The translations under genes were made by a program, and so were the position numbers. 6,108 nt of DNA from Acidimicrobiaceae bacterium. GTDB lineage: Bacteria; Actinomycetota; Acidimicrobiia; Acidimicrobiales; RAAP-2. This document shows positions 1 to 5,650 of this stretch, in pieces (the first letter of the stretch is position 1; every line of letters starts with the position of its first letter). Location: assembly GCA_003131665.1 (NCBI GenBank), contig PKWA01000073.1:1-6108 (forward strand), in the 5' to 3' direction. The notes beneath the pieces are model-generated. The model saw nothing but the letters and a program-made list of their open reading frames with translations, did not search any database and was not told where the DNA came from.

Positions 1-49
1 TACAAATGGGCCAAATTGCTCTGTTAGCACGTTTATCAGGACTTTCATG

Positions 50-55
50 TACAAT
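50..55 (+). promoter_or_regulatory. candidate -10 box for the DUF4143 ATPase gene
   Basis: The hexamer TACAAT differs from the TATAAT consensus at one position. It lies seven bases before ATG 63, so a transcript would start at or within a base of that codon, giving a leaderless message. No good -35 is visible: TTAGCA at 24-29 is the nearest resemblance, but the 20-base spacing is too long. An AGGA at 38-41 sits 12 bases before the alternative ATG 54 and is a weak rival ribosome-binding site. Confidence 0.35.
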
Positions 56-62
56 GGCGGAC

Positions 63-1316
63 ATGACGTACATCCCTAGAACCGTCGATGCAGAGTTGGC
101 CCGCCGCCTGGAGTCAGCTCGAATTGTGGTGCTCGAAGGACCGAAGGCGTGCGGGAAAACGGAAACGGCACTTCAAGTTGCCCAAAGTGTGGTCCGTCTC
201 GACATCGATAGCAATGCTCGACTCGCCGCGGCGGCGGACCCGCTATTGGTCCTCGAAGGAAAGACCCCGCGTCTCATAGACGAGTGGCAAACTGAACCCG
301 CGATTTGGAATCACGCTCGTACGCTGACCGACGATCGCAAGCTGAATGGCCAATTCATCCTGACCGGTTCATCGGTTCCCGAGGATGACCAAAATCGACA
401 TACCGGAACCGGTCGCTTCTCCTTTATTCGCATGCGTCCAATGAGTTTGTTCGAAAGTGGTGAGAGTGCAGACACCGTATCGCTATCTGCACTGATGGCT
501 GGCGAACCAGCACATAGCGTCGAGGCGAAACTCACGGTGCCTGACCTCGCGAAGTTGGTTGTCCGTGGTGGCTGGCCGGCGCTGCATGGAGCGAGTATCG
601 ACGCCGCGGCCCAAGCAGCGAAGGACTATGTGACGCAAACGCGCCAAGTGGACGTCAGTCGCGTCAGTGGCATTAGGCGGGACCCCGTGAAAGTGGGACG
701 ACTTCTTGCGTCACTCGCTAGAAATGTCGCGACGGAAGTCGCGGACTCGACACTTGCTCGCGAGGCCAGTACTGGCGCGGAAGAGATGACGCGCAACACC
801 GTTTTGGATTATCTCGATGTACTAACTCGTCTGATGATTATTGAAGACCAACCTGCTTGGGCGCCGCACCTTCGCTCATCGACGCCGCTTCGGCAAACGC
901 CGAAGCGACATTTCGTTGATCCGTCGCTCGCTGTGGCGGCTCTTGGAGCTGGACCTGCATTCCTAGAAAAGGACTTGAACTTCCTTGGCTTGTTATTCGA
1001 GTCGCTCGTCATTCGCGATCTGCGTGTCTTGTCGCAACCGATCGACGGCAGTGTGCTTCACTACCGGGACAAGAAGGGACTAGAAGTCGATGCAATTGTG
1101 CAACTCACTGACGGTCGATGGGGTGCATTCGAAGTCAAACTCGGCGGCGAACAATTGATTGACGACGGTGCAGCATCGCTACTCCGATTTGCCAATGGAA
1201 TTGACACTGCGAAGTCTGGTGCCCCCGCGGTTCTTTGCATTATCTGTATGTCTGGCTACGGTTACATGCGCGAAGACGGTGTCGCAGTCATTCCGATTCG
1301 GTCTCTCGCTCCGTAA
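63..1316 (+). CDS. AAA-type ATPase with DUF4143 / nuclease-like C-terminal domain
   Basis: Predicted cytoplasmic ATP-binding protein of the widespread AAA/DUF4143 family, whose cellular role is poorly defined. Numbering from the start at 63 (417 residues), the Walker A motif is GPKACGKT at 26-33, a Walker B-like stretch RLIDEW is at 70-75 (D73, E74), and a sensor-1-like FILTGSS is at 98-104. The C-terminal part (about 190-417) matches DUF4143. It contains a PD-(D/E)XK-like arrangement, FESL near 312, then EVD at 341-343 and FEVK at 356-359. ATG 63 is preferred because family members usually begin just before the YIPR segment, and a TACAAT -10-like box (50-55) would place the RNA start at or next to this ATG. 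In-frame ATGs at 54 and 6 are alternatives. Codon use is less G/C-biased than in the operon downstream, suggesting an acquired gene. The family assignment is firm; nuclease activity is not shown. Confidence 0.87.
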   Translation: MTYIPRTVDAELARRLESARIVVLEGPKACGKTETALQVAQSVVRLDIDSNARLAAAADPLLVLEGKTPRLIDEWQTEPAIWNHARTLTDDRKLNGQFILTGSSVPEDDQNRHTGTGRFSFIRMRPMSLFESGESADTVSLSALMAGEPAHSVEAKLTVPDLAKLVVRGGWPALHGASIDAAAQAAKDYVTQTRQVDVSRVSGIRRDPVKVGRLLASLARNVATEVADSTLAREASTGAEEMTRNTVLDYLDVLTRLMIIEDQPAWAPHLRSSTPLRQTPKRHFVDPSLAVAALGAGPAFLEKDLNFLGLLFESLVIRDLRVLSQPIDGSVLHYRDKKGLEVDAIVQLTDGRWGAFEVKLGGEQLIDDGAASLLRFANGIDTAKSGAPAVLCIICMSGYGYMREDGVAVIPIRSLAP

Positions 1317-1353
1317 TCTGGAGACCCTACGCCTGTCAGTACGGCGCAAGACG

Positions 1354-1368
1354 ATTCACGCGGTGAAT
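1354..1368 (+). terminator. small hairpin after the ATPase gene, weak terminator candidate
   Basis: ATTCAC and GTGAAT form a perfect 6-bp stem around a 3-base GCG loop, 37 bases past the ATPase stop. A short T-run (GCCTTTTCC) follows on the plus strand. The stem is short and not G/C-rich, so intrinsic termination would be weak. The palindrome also covers the last codons and stop of the small minus-strand ORF, where no T-run follows in that orientation. Confidence 0.25.
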
Positions 1369-1493
1369 GCCTTTTCCAGCACGCGATCGAGCGCATAGAG
1401 CTCGCACAGGTCGCCGGCGGCTCGCGGGGCGGTGGCGACGACCGAGAAGACGTCGTCCTTTCGTACTTTCTTCGTCGTCGCGATCTTCGGCAC
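1356..1493 (-). CDS. possible small protein, 45 residues, unknown function
   Basis: A short minus-strand frame opens at GTG (1491-1493) and ends at TGA (1356-1358). I do not recognise the product. It starts VPKIATTKKVRKDD and ends with a likely helical segment, CELYALDRVLEKAFTA. Coding support comes from codon positions: by hand count, 37 of 45 third bases are G or C against 20 of 45 second bases, the pattern expected of a real high-GC gene. The residue mix is also balanced, unlike the Arg-rich overlapping frames. Against it, there is no Shine-Dalgarno sequence before the GTG, no clear promoter, and an in-frame TAG a short way upstream. It lies about 150 bases downstream of the tRNA-Leu on the same strand. 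It could be a genuine small gene, the remnant of a longer gene, or chance. Confidence 0.4.
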   Translation of the reverse strand: MPKIATTKKVRKDDVFSVVATAPRAAGDLCELYALDRVLEKAFTA

Positions 1494-1560
1494 TCTGTGG
1501 GGGTGAGGTGTCTGACGTGGGCGCTAGCGAGTCGGCGGCGCATCAGTGGCCGCGGCGGTC

Positions 1561-1578
1561 GCGTCGGACGCGTCGGAC
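1561..1578. repeat. 9-bp tandem duplication
   Basis: The unit GCGTCGGAC occurs twice back to back in otherwise featureless G/C-rich sequence between the small ORF and the tRNA gene. The region 1494-1640 shows no other supportable feature: no good gene, no strong hairpin with a T-run, and no transposase fragment. Confidence 0.7.
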
Positions 1579-1640
1579 GTAGGTGTTGGGGCCGAGCGCG
1601 AGTCGCCGGAATCGTTCGGGTCCAATAGGACTTCAACAAG

Positions 1641-1724
1641 TGGGCGAGGGGGGACTTGAACCCCCACATCCTTTCGGACACAGGCACCTGAAGCCTGCGC
1701 GTCTGCCAATTTCGCCACTCGCCC
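1641..1724 (-). tRNA. tRNA-Leu, anticodon CAG
   Basis: An 84-base cloverleaf reads on the minus strand. The acceptor stem GGGCGAG pairs with CTCGCCC, followed by discriminator A. The D-stem is GCG/CGC with a GG-containing loop. The anticodon stem CAGGC/GCCTG encloses the loop TTCAGGT, giving anticodon CAG (plus-strand bases 1688-1690), which reads the CUG codon. A long class II variable arm (TCC-GAAA-GGA core) marks it as a leucine type. The T-arm is GGGGG/CCCCC around TTCAAGT. The 3' CCA is not encoded, so it must be added enzymatically. A -10-like TATTGT (plus 1737-1742) would start transcription about six bases upstream, but no clear -35 was seen. No convincing terminator follows; GTCC-AATA-GGAC at 1620-1631 is only a 4-bp hairpin. 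Confidence 0.97.
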
Positions 1725-1795
1725 TGAGATCTCGCCACAATAGTTCAAGCGATTCCTTGGTCTCTTGACGCCTTCAACTACAAGGGACTGACCGG

Positions 1796-1801
1796 TACAG
1801 T
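1796..1801 (+). promoter_or_regulatory. candidate -10 box for the fhaA operon
   Basis: TACAGT fits the TANNNT pattern common at actinobacterial -10 sites and lies 10 bases before the fhaA ATG. A poor -35 resemblance, TTCAAC at 1773-1778, has a 17-base spacer. A better -35-like TTGACG at 1765-1770 is too far away (25 bases). The operon promoter should lie in 1725-1811 because the tRNA gene points away, but this exact assignment is weak. Confidence 0.3.
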
Positions 1802-1802
1802 T

Positions 1803-1807
1803 AAGGG
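1803..1807 (+). promoter_or_regulatory. weak Shine-Dalgarno of fhaA
   Basis: AAGGG ends four bases before ATG 1812. The match is short and the spacing tight, so it supports the ATG only modestly. If the -10 candidate just upstream is real, the message would begin inside or after this site and it would not be used. Confidence 0.35.
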
Positions 1808-1811
1808 TGTC

Positions 1812-2459
1812 ATGGTTCTGAAGAGTGTCGAAAACCGCCTCGAGCGTATCTTTGAGCGAACGTTTTCGCGACCCTTCAAGAGTGCGTTGCAGCCGATTGA
1901 GATCGGCACGCGCATTGTTCGTGAAGTTGACCTGACCCGCCGGCTTTCTGCTCGAGGTCCGATTTCAGCGAACGTGATTCGTGTGTGGCTCGGACCGGCG
2001 GACGCGCAACGATTCGAAGGCTTCCAAAAGGCGCTGGTCACCGAACTCGAAGAGTCGGTACGCCAGCACGCGTTGTCCGAAGGGTACGCCTTTGTCGGGC
2101 CCGTGAGGGTCGAGATCTTCATCGACGACGTTCTGAAGACGGGCGCCGTAGAGGTGAAGACGGAGTTCGTCGGCGGCGAGAGTCAACCCCGGCTGATCGC
2201 CAGTGATGGCCGGTCCTTCGCGCTGGGTGATCTCCCCTTGATTATTGGGCGCAGTCCCGATGTTGAAGTGGTGGTGAACGACTCGAACGTCTCGCGCCAG
2301 CACGCCGAGGTGTGGCGCACGAGTCAAGGCGTCGCGATTCGTGATTTGGAGTCCACCAATGGCACGTACGTGAATGGACACAGAGTGTCGGCCGTCTCGC
2401 TCTCGCCGAGCGACGACGTGACGGTTGGCAAGCTCCATTTTCGGATTGAGCTCGCTTGA
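1812..2459 (+). CDS. fhaA: FhaA-like protein: DUF3662 domain plus FHA domain
   Basis: A 215-residue soluble signalling adaptor. The N-terminal DUF3662 domain (about 3-120) has the family opening, ENRLERIFERTFSRPFKSAL, followed by QPIEI. The C-terminal FHA domain (about 142-213), which binds phosphothreonine, carries its conserved residues: GRS at 146-148, SRQH at 161-164, STNGT at 181-185 and NG at 188-189. In Mycobacterium tuberculosis, FhaA binds phosphorylated MviN/MurJ and restrains peptidoglycan precursor export; a similar role here is inferred. The mycobacterial protein is about 527 residues with a long linker, whereas here only a few residues separate the two domains. The ATG start fits the family N-terminus. 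The gene leads the operon, and its TGA overlaps the TTG start of fhaB by the bases TTGA. Confidence 0.93.
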   Translation: MVLKSVENRLERIFERTFSRPFKSALQPIEIGTRIVREVDLTRRLSARGPISANVIRVWLGPADAQRFEGFQKALVTELEESVRQHALSEGYAFVGPVRVEIFIDDVLKTGAVEVKTEFVGGESQPRLIASDGRSFALGDLPLIIGRSPDVEVVVNDSNVSRQHAEVWRTSQGVAIRDLESTNGTYVNGHRVSAVSLSPSDDVTVGKLHFRIELA

Positions 2460-2908
2460 GTTTCATCGTCGCGACGACGAACTACGCGGCGATCATTCGT
2501 CCACTGCAGATCCTGGTGATGGTGGTCGCAGTGCTGTTTTTTGCGCGCGTACTACGCGTAGCGTCGCTGCAGGCTCGCCCGGTGGATGGCGAGGTGAAAA
2601 ACCGTCGTCGTCGCCACTCGCCGTTAGCGCTCGAGTTCATCGAACCCAAGGAGCGAAACGGTGAAAGAGTCGACGTGGAGACCGGCGTGATCATTGGTCG
2701 AAGCGGCGAGTGCGACCTCGCTCTTCAAGACTCCTATCTCTCGTCGCGCCACGCCCGCGTGGCCAACGACGAGGGCGATCTGTCCATTGAGGATCTCGGC
2801 TCGACGAACGGCACCTACGTCAATCAAGAGCTGGTTCGAGGTCGGGTGCACCTCGAACGTGGCGACGTCGTACAGGTGGGCGGCGTGCTCTTTGAGGTTG
2901 TTCGTTGA
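2456..2908 (+). CDS. fhaB: FhaB/FipA-like membrane-anchored FHA protein
   Basis: A 150-residue protein with a single N-terminal membrane segment (about 17-35, LQILVMVVAVLFFARVL), a basic stretch (KNRRRRH, 48-54), and a C-terminal cytoplasmic FHA domain (about 76-149). The phosphothreonine-binding residues are present: GRS 81-83, SSRH 96-99, STNGTYVN 116-123. In mycobacteria the homologue (FipA) is a PknA/PknB-linked division factor; here that is inferred from family and context. The start is TTG at 2456, overlapping the fhaA stop as TTGA. Later in-frame GTG (2516) and ATG (2519) codons fall inside the membrane helix and would destroy it, so TTG is favoured even though the Shine-Dalgarno is poor (GAG at 2448-2450). 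The low-quality site plus overlap suggest translation coupled to fhaA. The TGA stop again overlaps the next gene as TTGA. Confidence 0.92.
   Translation: MSFIVATTNYAAIIRPLQILVMVVAVLFFARVLRVASLQARPVDGEVKNRRRRHSPLALEFIEPKERNGERVDVETGVIIGRSGECDLALQDSYLSSRHARVANDEGDLSIEDLGSTNGTYVNQELVRGRVHLERGDVVQVGGVLFEVVR
2894..2897 (+). promoter_or_regulatory. Shine-Dalgarno supporting the TTG start of pstP
   Basis: GAGG, within TTTGAGGTTG in the last codons of fhaB, lies seven bases before TTG 2905. It supports this rare start and gives pstP its own ribosome entry in addition to coupling through the TTGA overlap. Confidence 0.55.
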
Positions 2909-4107
2909 CACGTTGGCGCTACGCCGCGGCGACCGACATAGGACTGGTGCGCCAAACCAATCAAGACGCCCTCTACGCCGACGACACGCTCGCAATCATC
3001 GCCGACGGGATGGGCGGTCACGCGGCCGGCGAGGTTGCCGCCGCGATATCGATCGATCTCGTGCGCGAAGGTTTTCGTGAGAGCCCCAGCGTGGAGGGAC
3101 TCGTCGAGGCCATCCAGGCAGCCAACCTCGCGGTCGTCAGTGACTCCCGGGCGAACCCCGAGCACTTTGGGATGGGCACGACGATTATTGCGGTCGGACT
3201 TACTCTCGACTTAGAAGGTATGGTGTCGCCCACTCTGGTGCACGTAGGTGATTCGAGGGCCTATCAACTCCGCGACGGTGCACTGCGTCAACTCAGCGAG
3301 GATCACAGTGTCGCCGAGGAGTGGGTTCGCATGGGCCGACTCACCACCGAAGAGGCCGCGGTGCATCCTCGGCGACACCAACTCACCAGGGCAGTGGGCG
3401 TCGAAGACACGATTGCAATTGATGTGGCGTCAATCAGCGCTCTGGCTGGGGATCGTTTGTTGATCTGCAGTGACGGACTATCCAATGAACTCGACAATGA
3501 CACGCTGGCTCGCTTGGCCAGCGCGCCCAATGGACTCGAGATGGCCGTAGAGAGTCTGGTGAGCGAGGCGAAGGTGGCCGGAGGCCGCGACAACATCTCG
3601 GTGATCCTGCTCGAGTTTGACCAGGTCAACGTCGCCACGTTTCCGATTCGTCGCACGATGAGTACGGCGCCGCCGCCGGTGGCGTCGAAGATACTCGGGT
3701 CGAGTAGACCTCGCCGTCGCCGCTGGACGTGGCGCGTGTGGGCTTCGACGCTCATCGTCATCGCGCTCGTCGCCGGATTCTTCTCGGTGCTGCACTGGTA
3801 CGCCTATTCGAACTACTACTTGGGCGACGACGCGGGGATCATCGCGGTCTACCAAGGCCAACCGCATGGGTTCTTGTGGTATCAACCGATCATGGTGTTC
3901 GATACGACGTACTCGGCGCACCAACTTCTCGCAGGTGACGCGCGGGCGCTCGCGAGGACCATCAGCGAACCTTCGCTCAGTTCCGCGTTGCTCTACGTCA
4001 AGTCTCTACATACCGATTGGGAGCAGAGTCGAGCGGCCAGCTCGGCGACGACGACCACGACGACCACCTCGATCCCGACGACTACGACGACCGTGAAGAA
4101 GGGCTAG
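2905..4107 (+). CDS. pstP: PP2C-family Ser/Thr protein phosphatase, membrane-anchored (PstP)
   Basis: A 400-residue metal-dependent phosphatase that reverses PknB-type phosphorylation. The cytoplasmic PP2C domain (about 3-238) has the family motifs in order: RQTNQDA 16-22, ADGMGGHAAGE 33-43, FGMGTT 88-93, HVGDSRAY 113-120, CSDGLSN 188-194 and GGRDN 226-230. The likely metal ligands D34, D190 and D229 are all present. A Pro/Arg-rich juxtamembrane stretch (256-273, ending RPRRRR) precedes one membrane helix (about 279-298). About 100 extracytoplasmic residues follow, ending in a Thr-rich tail (382-396). The same architecture is known for mycobacterial PstP. TTG 2905 is chosen because it overlaps the fhaB stop, has a GAGG seven bases upstream, and keeps the conserved N-terminal strand. 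In most Actinobacteria rodA follows; here pbpA begins three bases after the TAG. Confidence 0.95.
   Translation: MTRWRYAAATDIGLVRQTNQDALYADDTLAIIADGMGGHAAGEVAAAISIDLVREGFRESPSVEGLVEAIQAANLAVVSDSRANPEHFGMGTTIIAVGLTLDLEGMVSPTLVHVGDSRAYQLRDGALRQLSEDHSVAEEWVRMGRLTTEEAAVHPRRHQLTRAVGVEDTIAIDVASISALAGDRLLICSDGLSNELDNDTLARLASAPNGLEMAVESLVSEAKVAGGRDNISVILLEFDQVNVATFPIRRTMSTAPPPVASKILGSSRPRRRRWTWRVWASTLIVIALVAGFFSVLHWYAYSNYYLGDDAGIIAVYQGQPHGFLWYQPIMVFDTTYSAHQLLAGDARALARTISEPSLSSALLYVKSLHTDWEQSRAASSATTTTTTTSIPTTTTTVKKG
4048..4092 (+). repeat. Thr-codon low-complexity repeat in the pstP C-terminus
   Basis: Seven consecutive Thr codons (4048-4068, built as two ACGACGACC units plus ACC), then Ser-Ile-Pro, then five more Thr codons (4078-4092). 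The encoded stretch lies outside the membrane by the predicted topology. Such near-identical codon runs are prone to length change by slippage. Confidence 0.8.
4097..4103 (+). promoter_or_regulatory. Shine-Dalgarno of pbpA
   Basis: AGAAGGG at the end of pstP lies seven bases before GTG 4111. It is the clearest ribosome-binding site in the operon and supports the GTG start, which also places the membrane anchor directly at the N-terminus. Confidence 0.6.
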
Positions 4108-4110
4108 GCC

Positions 4111-5604
4111 GTGTCTCGTCGACTGAGCATTCTCGCGGCGGTGATTTTGCTGCTCTTTGTGGTCGTAGCGGCCCAGTCGGCGAATCTCCAATTCTTTCGG
4201 GCCAAGGCCCTGGACGCTTCGCCTCTCAATCCGAGGGTCTCGCAAGCGTCGAGTAACTCGGCCCGCGGTGAGATAGTCGCGGCCGATGGGACCGTCCTCG
4301 CGGAGTCGATTCCCACGGGTAGAGGACAAAACGTCTATCGGCGCGTCTATCCCCTCGGCGCACTCACGGCGGGCCTGGTCGGATTCTCCTCGCCCTTTGG
4401 GAACTGGGCCCTCGAAGCCGAGTACAACACCTATCTGTCCTCGCACGCACAACCGCCCCAGAGCCTCGCCCAGGTGCTCGCGCCCACCAGTGCCGCGGAC
4501 AAAGTGACCTTGACGCTTCTGCCGGCGTTGCAACGAGTGGCCCAACGCGCCATGGCCGGACGAGATGGTGCCGCCGTCGTGCTCGATCCACAGAACGGCA
4601 ACATTTTGGCGATGTACTCGAATCCGACGTACAACCCGTCGCCGCTGACGTCATCGAACTACACCGTCTGGGATAGAGCGTGGAAGAAGGACAACATCAA
4701 CAACGCGGAGGGATTCCCGCCGTTGGGACTCGTGGCCACCCAACAGACCTTCCCGCCAGGTTCGACGTTCAAAGTCATCACGACTTCAGCGGTCGTGGTG
4801 TCCATGCCCCAACTGTTGCTCAAGCACTACCGCAGTGCCGTTACGATCAGCTTGCCCAACACCAACAAGACGTTGTCGAATTTCGGCTTTGGAAAGTGCG
4901 GAGGGACCATCGCTGAAATGTTGCCGCCTTCGTGTGACACCGGTTTCGCACTGGTGGGTCTCGACGTCGGGGGCACCGACCTTTCGCTGGCGGCCGACAG
5001 TTTCGGTTACGACGAGATTCCGCCGATCGACCTACCCGGCGCGGTGGCCAGCAATTTTCCCCCGGCGTCGTTCTTCACATTCAACTTGCCCGGCGTCGCG
5101 TACTCCGCCATCGGCCAGCAGGACGTTCGAACCAGCGCCTTGCAGAACGCGCTCGTCGCCGCGGCAGTCGGCAACGGTGGGGTCATGATGACGCCGCACC
5201 TACTGAACTACGTGACAGGACCTGATGGCACCATCGTCAAGCGTTACAAGCCCACCGTGTGGAAGACGCCGCTCACTCTCGCCCAGGCCGATCAGATTGT
5301 GCCGCTCATGGTGGACGTTGCGCTCTATGGCACAGCGGCGGGCGTTTTTCCCACGGCGGACGACGTGGGCGCCAAGACCGGCACCGCCCAAGTCGGCAAC
5401 AGCGCGAAGAACACCGACGACTGGATGATCGCCTTCGCGCCGGCGAGCGATCCGACAATCGCCGTCGCGGTCGTGTTACCGTTTCAAGTCATTTCGGGGA
5501 CCGGCGCCTTAGTGGCCGGACCCGTGATGAGATGTCTTGTCGAAGGCGCGCTCGCGATTCAATCTCACCAACCGTTCACCATGACTGGCTCGACCTGTCC
5601 CTAG
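4111..5604 (+). CDS. pbpA: class B penicillin-binding protein (PbpA), D,D-transpeptidase
   Basis: A 497-residue peptidoglycan cross-linking enzyme with an N-terminal membrane anchor (about 6-24) and an extracytoplasmic body. A PBP-dimer-like region (about 39-130) includes NPRV at 40-43 and RGEIVAADGTVLAES at 52-66. The transpeptidase domain (about 150-482) has all three active-site motifs: STFK 218-221 (catalytic S218, K221), SCD 274-276, and KTGT 422-425. SCD replaces the textbook SxN, but Asp at this place occurs in some PBP2-type proteins, so activity is expected. The length and layout fit actinobacterial PbpA (about 490 residues) rather than bifunctional PBPs, as no glycosyltransferase domain is present. 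GTG 4111 is three bases past the pstP stop, with a good Shine-Dalgarno. Class B PBPs normally pair with a SEDS glycosyltransferase (RodA/FtsW), but none is encoded beside it here. Confidence 0.95.
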   Translation: MSRRLSILAAVILLLFVVVAAQSANLQFFRAKALDASPLNPRVSQASSNSARGEIVAADGTVLAESIPTGRGQNVYRRVYPLGALTAGLVGFSSPFGNWALEAEYNTYLSSHAQPPQSLAQVLAPTSAADKVTLTLLPALQRVAQRAMAGRDGAAVVLDPQNGNILAMYSNPTYNPSPLTSSNYTVWDRAWKKDNINNAEGFPPLGLVATQQTFPPGSTFKVITTSAVVVSMPQLLLKHYRSAVTISLPNTNKTLSNFGFGKCGGTIAEMLPPSCDTGFALVGLDVGGTDLSLAADSFGYDEIPPIDLPGAVASNFPPASFFTFNLPGVAYSAIGQQDVRTSALQNALVAAAVGNGGVMMTPHLLNYVTGPDGTIVKRYKPTVWKTPLTLAQADQIVPLMVDVALYGTAAGVFPTADDVGAKTGTAQVGNSAKNTDDWMIAFAPASDPTIAVAVVLPFQVISGTGALVAGPVMRCLVEGALAIQSHQPFTMTGSTCP

Positions 5605-5613
5605 CAACGCCAC

Positions 5614-5641
5614 TTCACGCCTGATTGGTAGGGCCTAGGCT
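5614..5641 (+). promoter_or_regulatory. possible internal promoter before the kinase gene
   Basis: TTCACG (5614-5619) and TAGGCT (5636-5641) are separated by 16 bases and resemble -35 and -10 elements. Transcription would begin close to ATG 5651, giving a leaderless message. The -10 candidate overlaps the perfect palindrome GCCTAGGC (5633-5640), which could instead be an operator half or chance. This 46-base gap is the only real spacing inside the operon, and no Shine-Dalgarno is visible before the ATG. Confidence 0.3.
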
Positions 5642-5650
5642 GGGCCTGGT

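Noticed and set aside
1367..1582. Plus-strand ORF of 71 residues between the ATPase gene and the tRNA
   Set aside because: It is very Arg-rich with no family resemblance and is antisense to the better-supported small ORF at 1356-1493.
1620..1631. GTCC-AATA-GGAC hairpin as a tRNA terminator
   Set aside because: It has only four base pairs and no T-run follows on the minus strand.
1262..1748. Minus-strand ORFs of 158 and 74 residues crossing the tRNA
   Set aside because: Their N-terminal parts are translations of the tRNA-Leu itself (for example AKLADAQASGA and GEWRNWQTRRLQ), a well-known source of false proteins. The remainder is Arg/Pro- or Thr/Ala-rich low-complexity sequence.
3303..3924. 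Long minus-strand ORFs inside pstP
   Set aside because: They are shadows of the PP2C coding frame: Arg-rich, with no motifs, as expected in high-GC DNA.
4006..4545. Minus-strand ORF of 179 residues over the pstP-pbpA junction
   Set aside because: Its Gly/Arg-rich sequence is antisense to the Thr repeat and the PbpA N-terminus, with no recognisable domain.
4930..4941. SCD instead of SxN in PbpA as a sign of inactivation
   Set aside because: Asp at this position occurs in some PBP2-type transpeptidases, and the STFK and KTGT motifs are intact.
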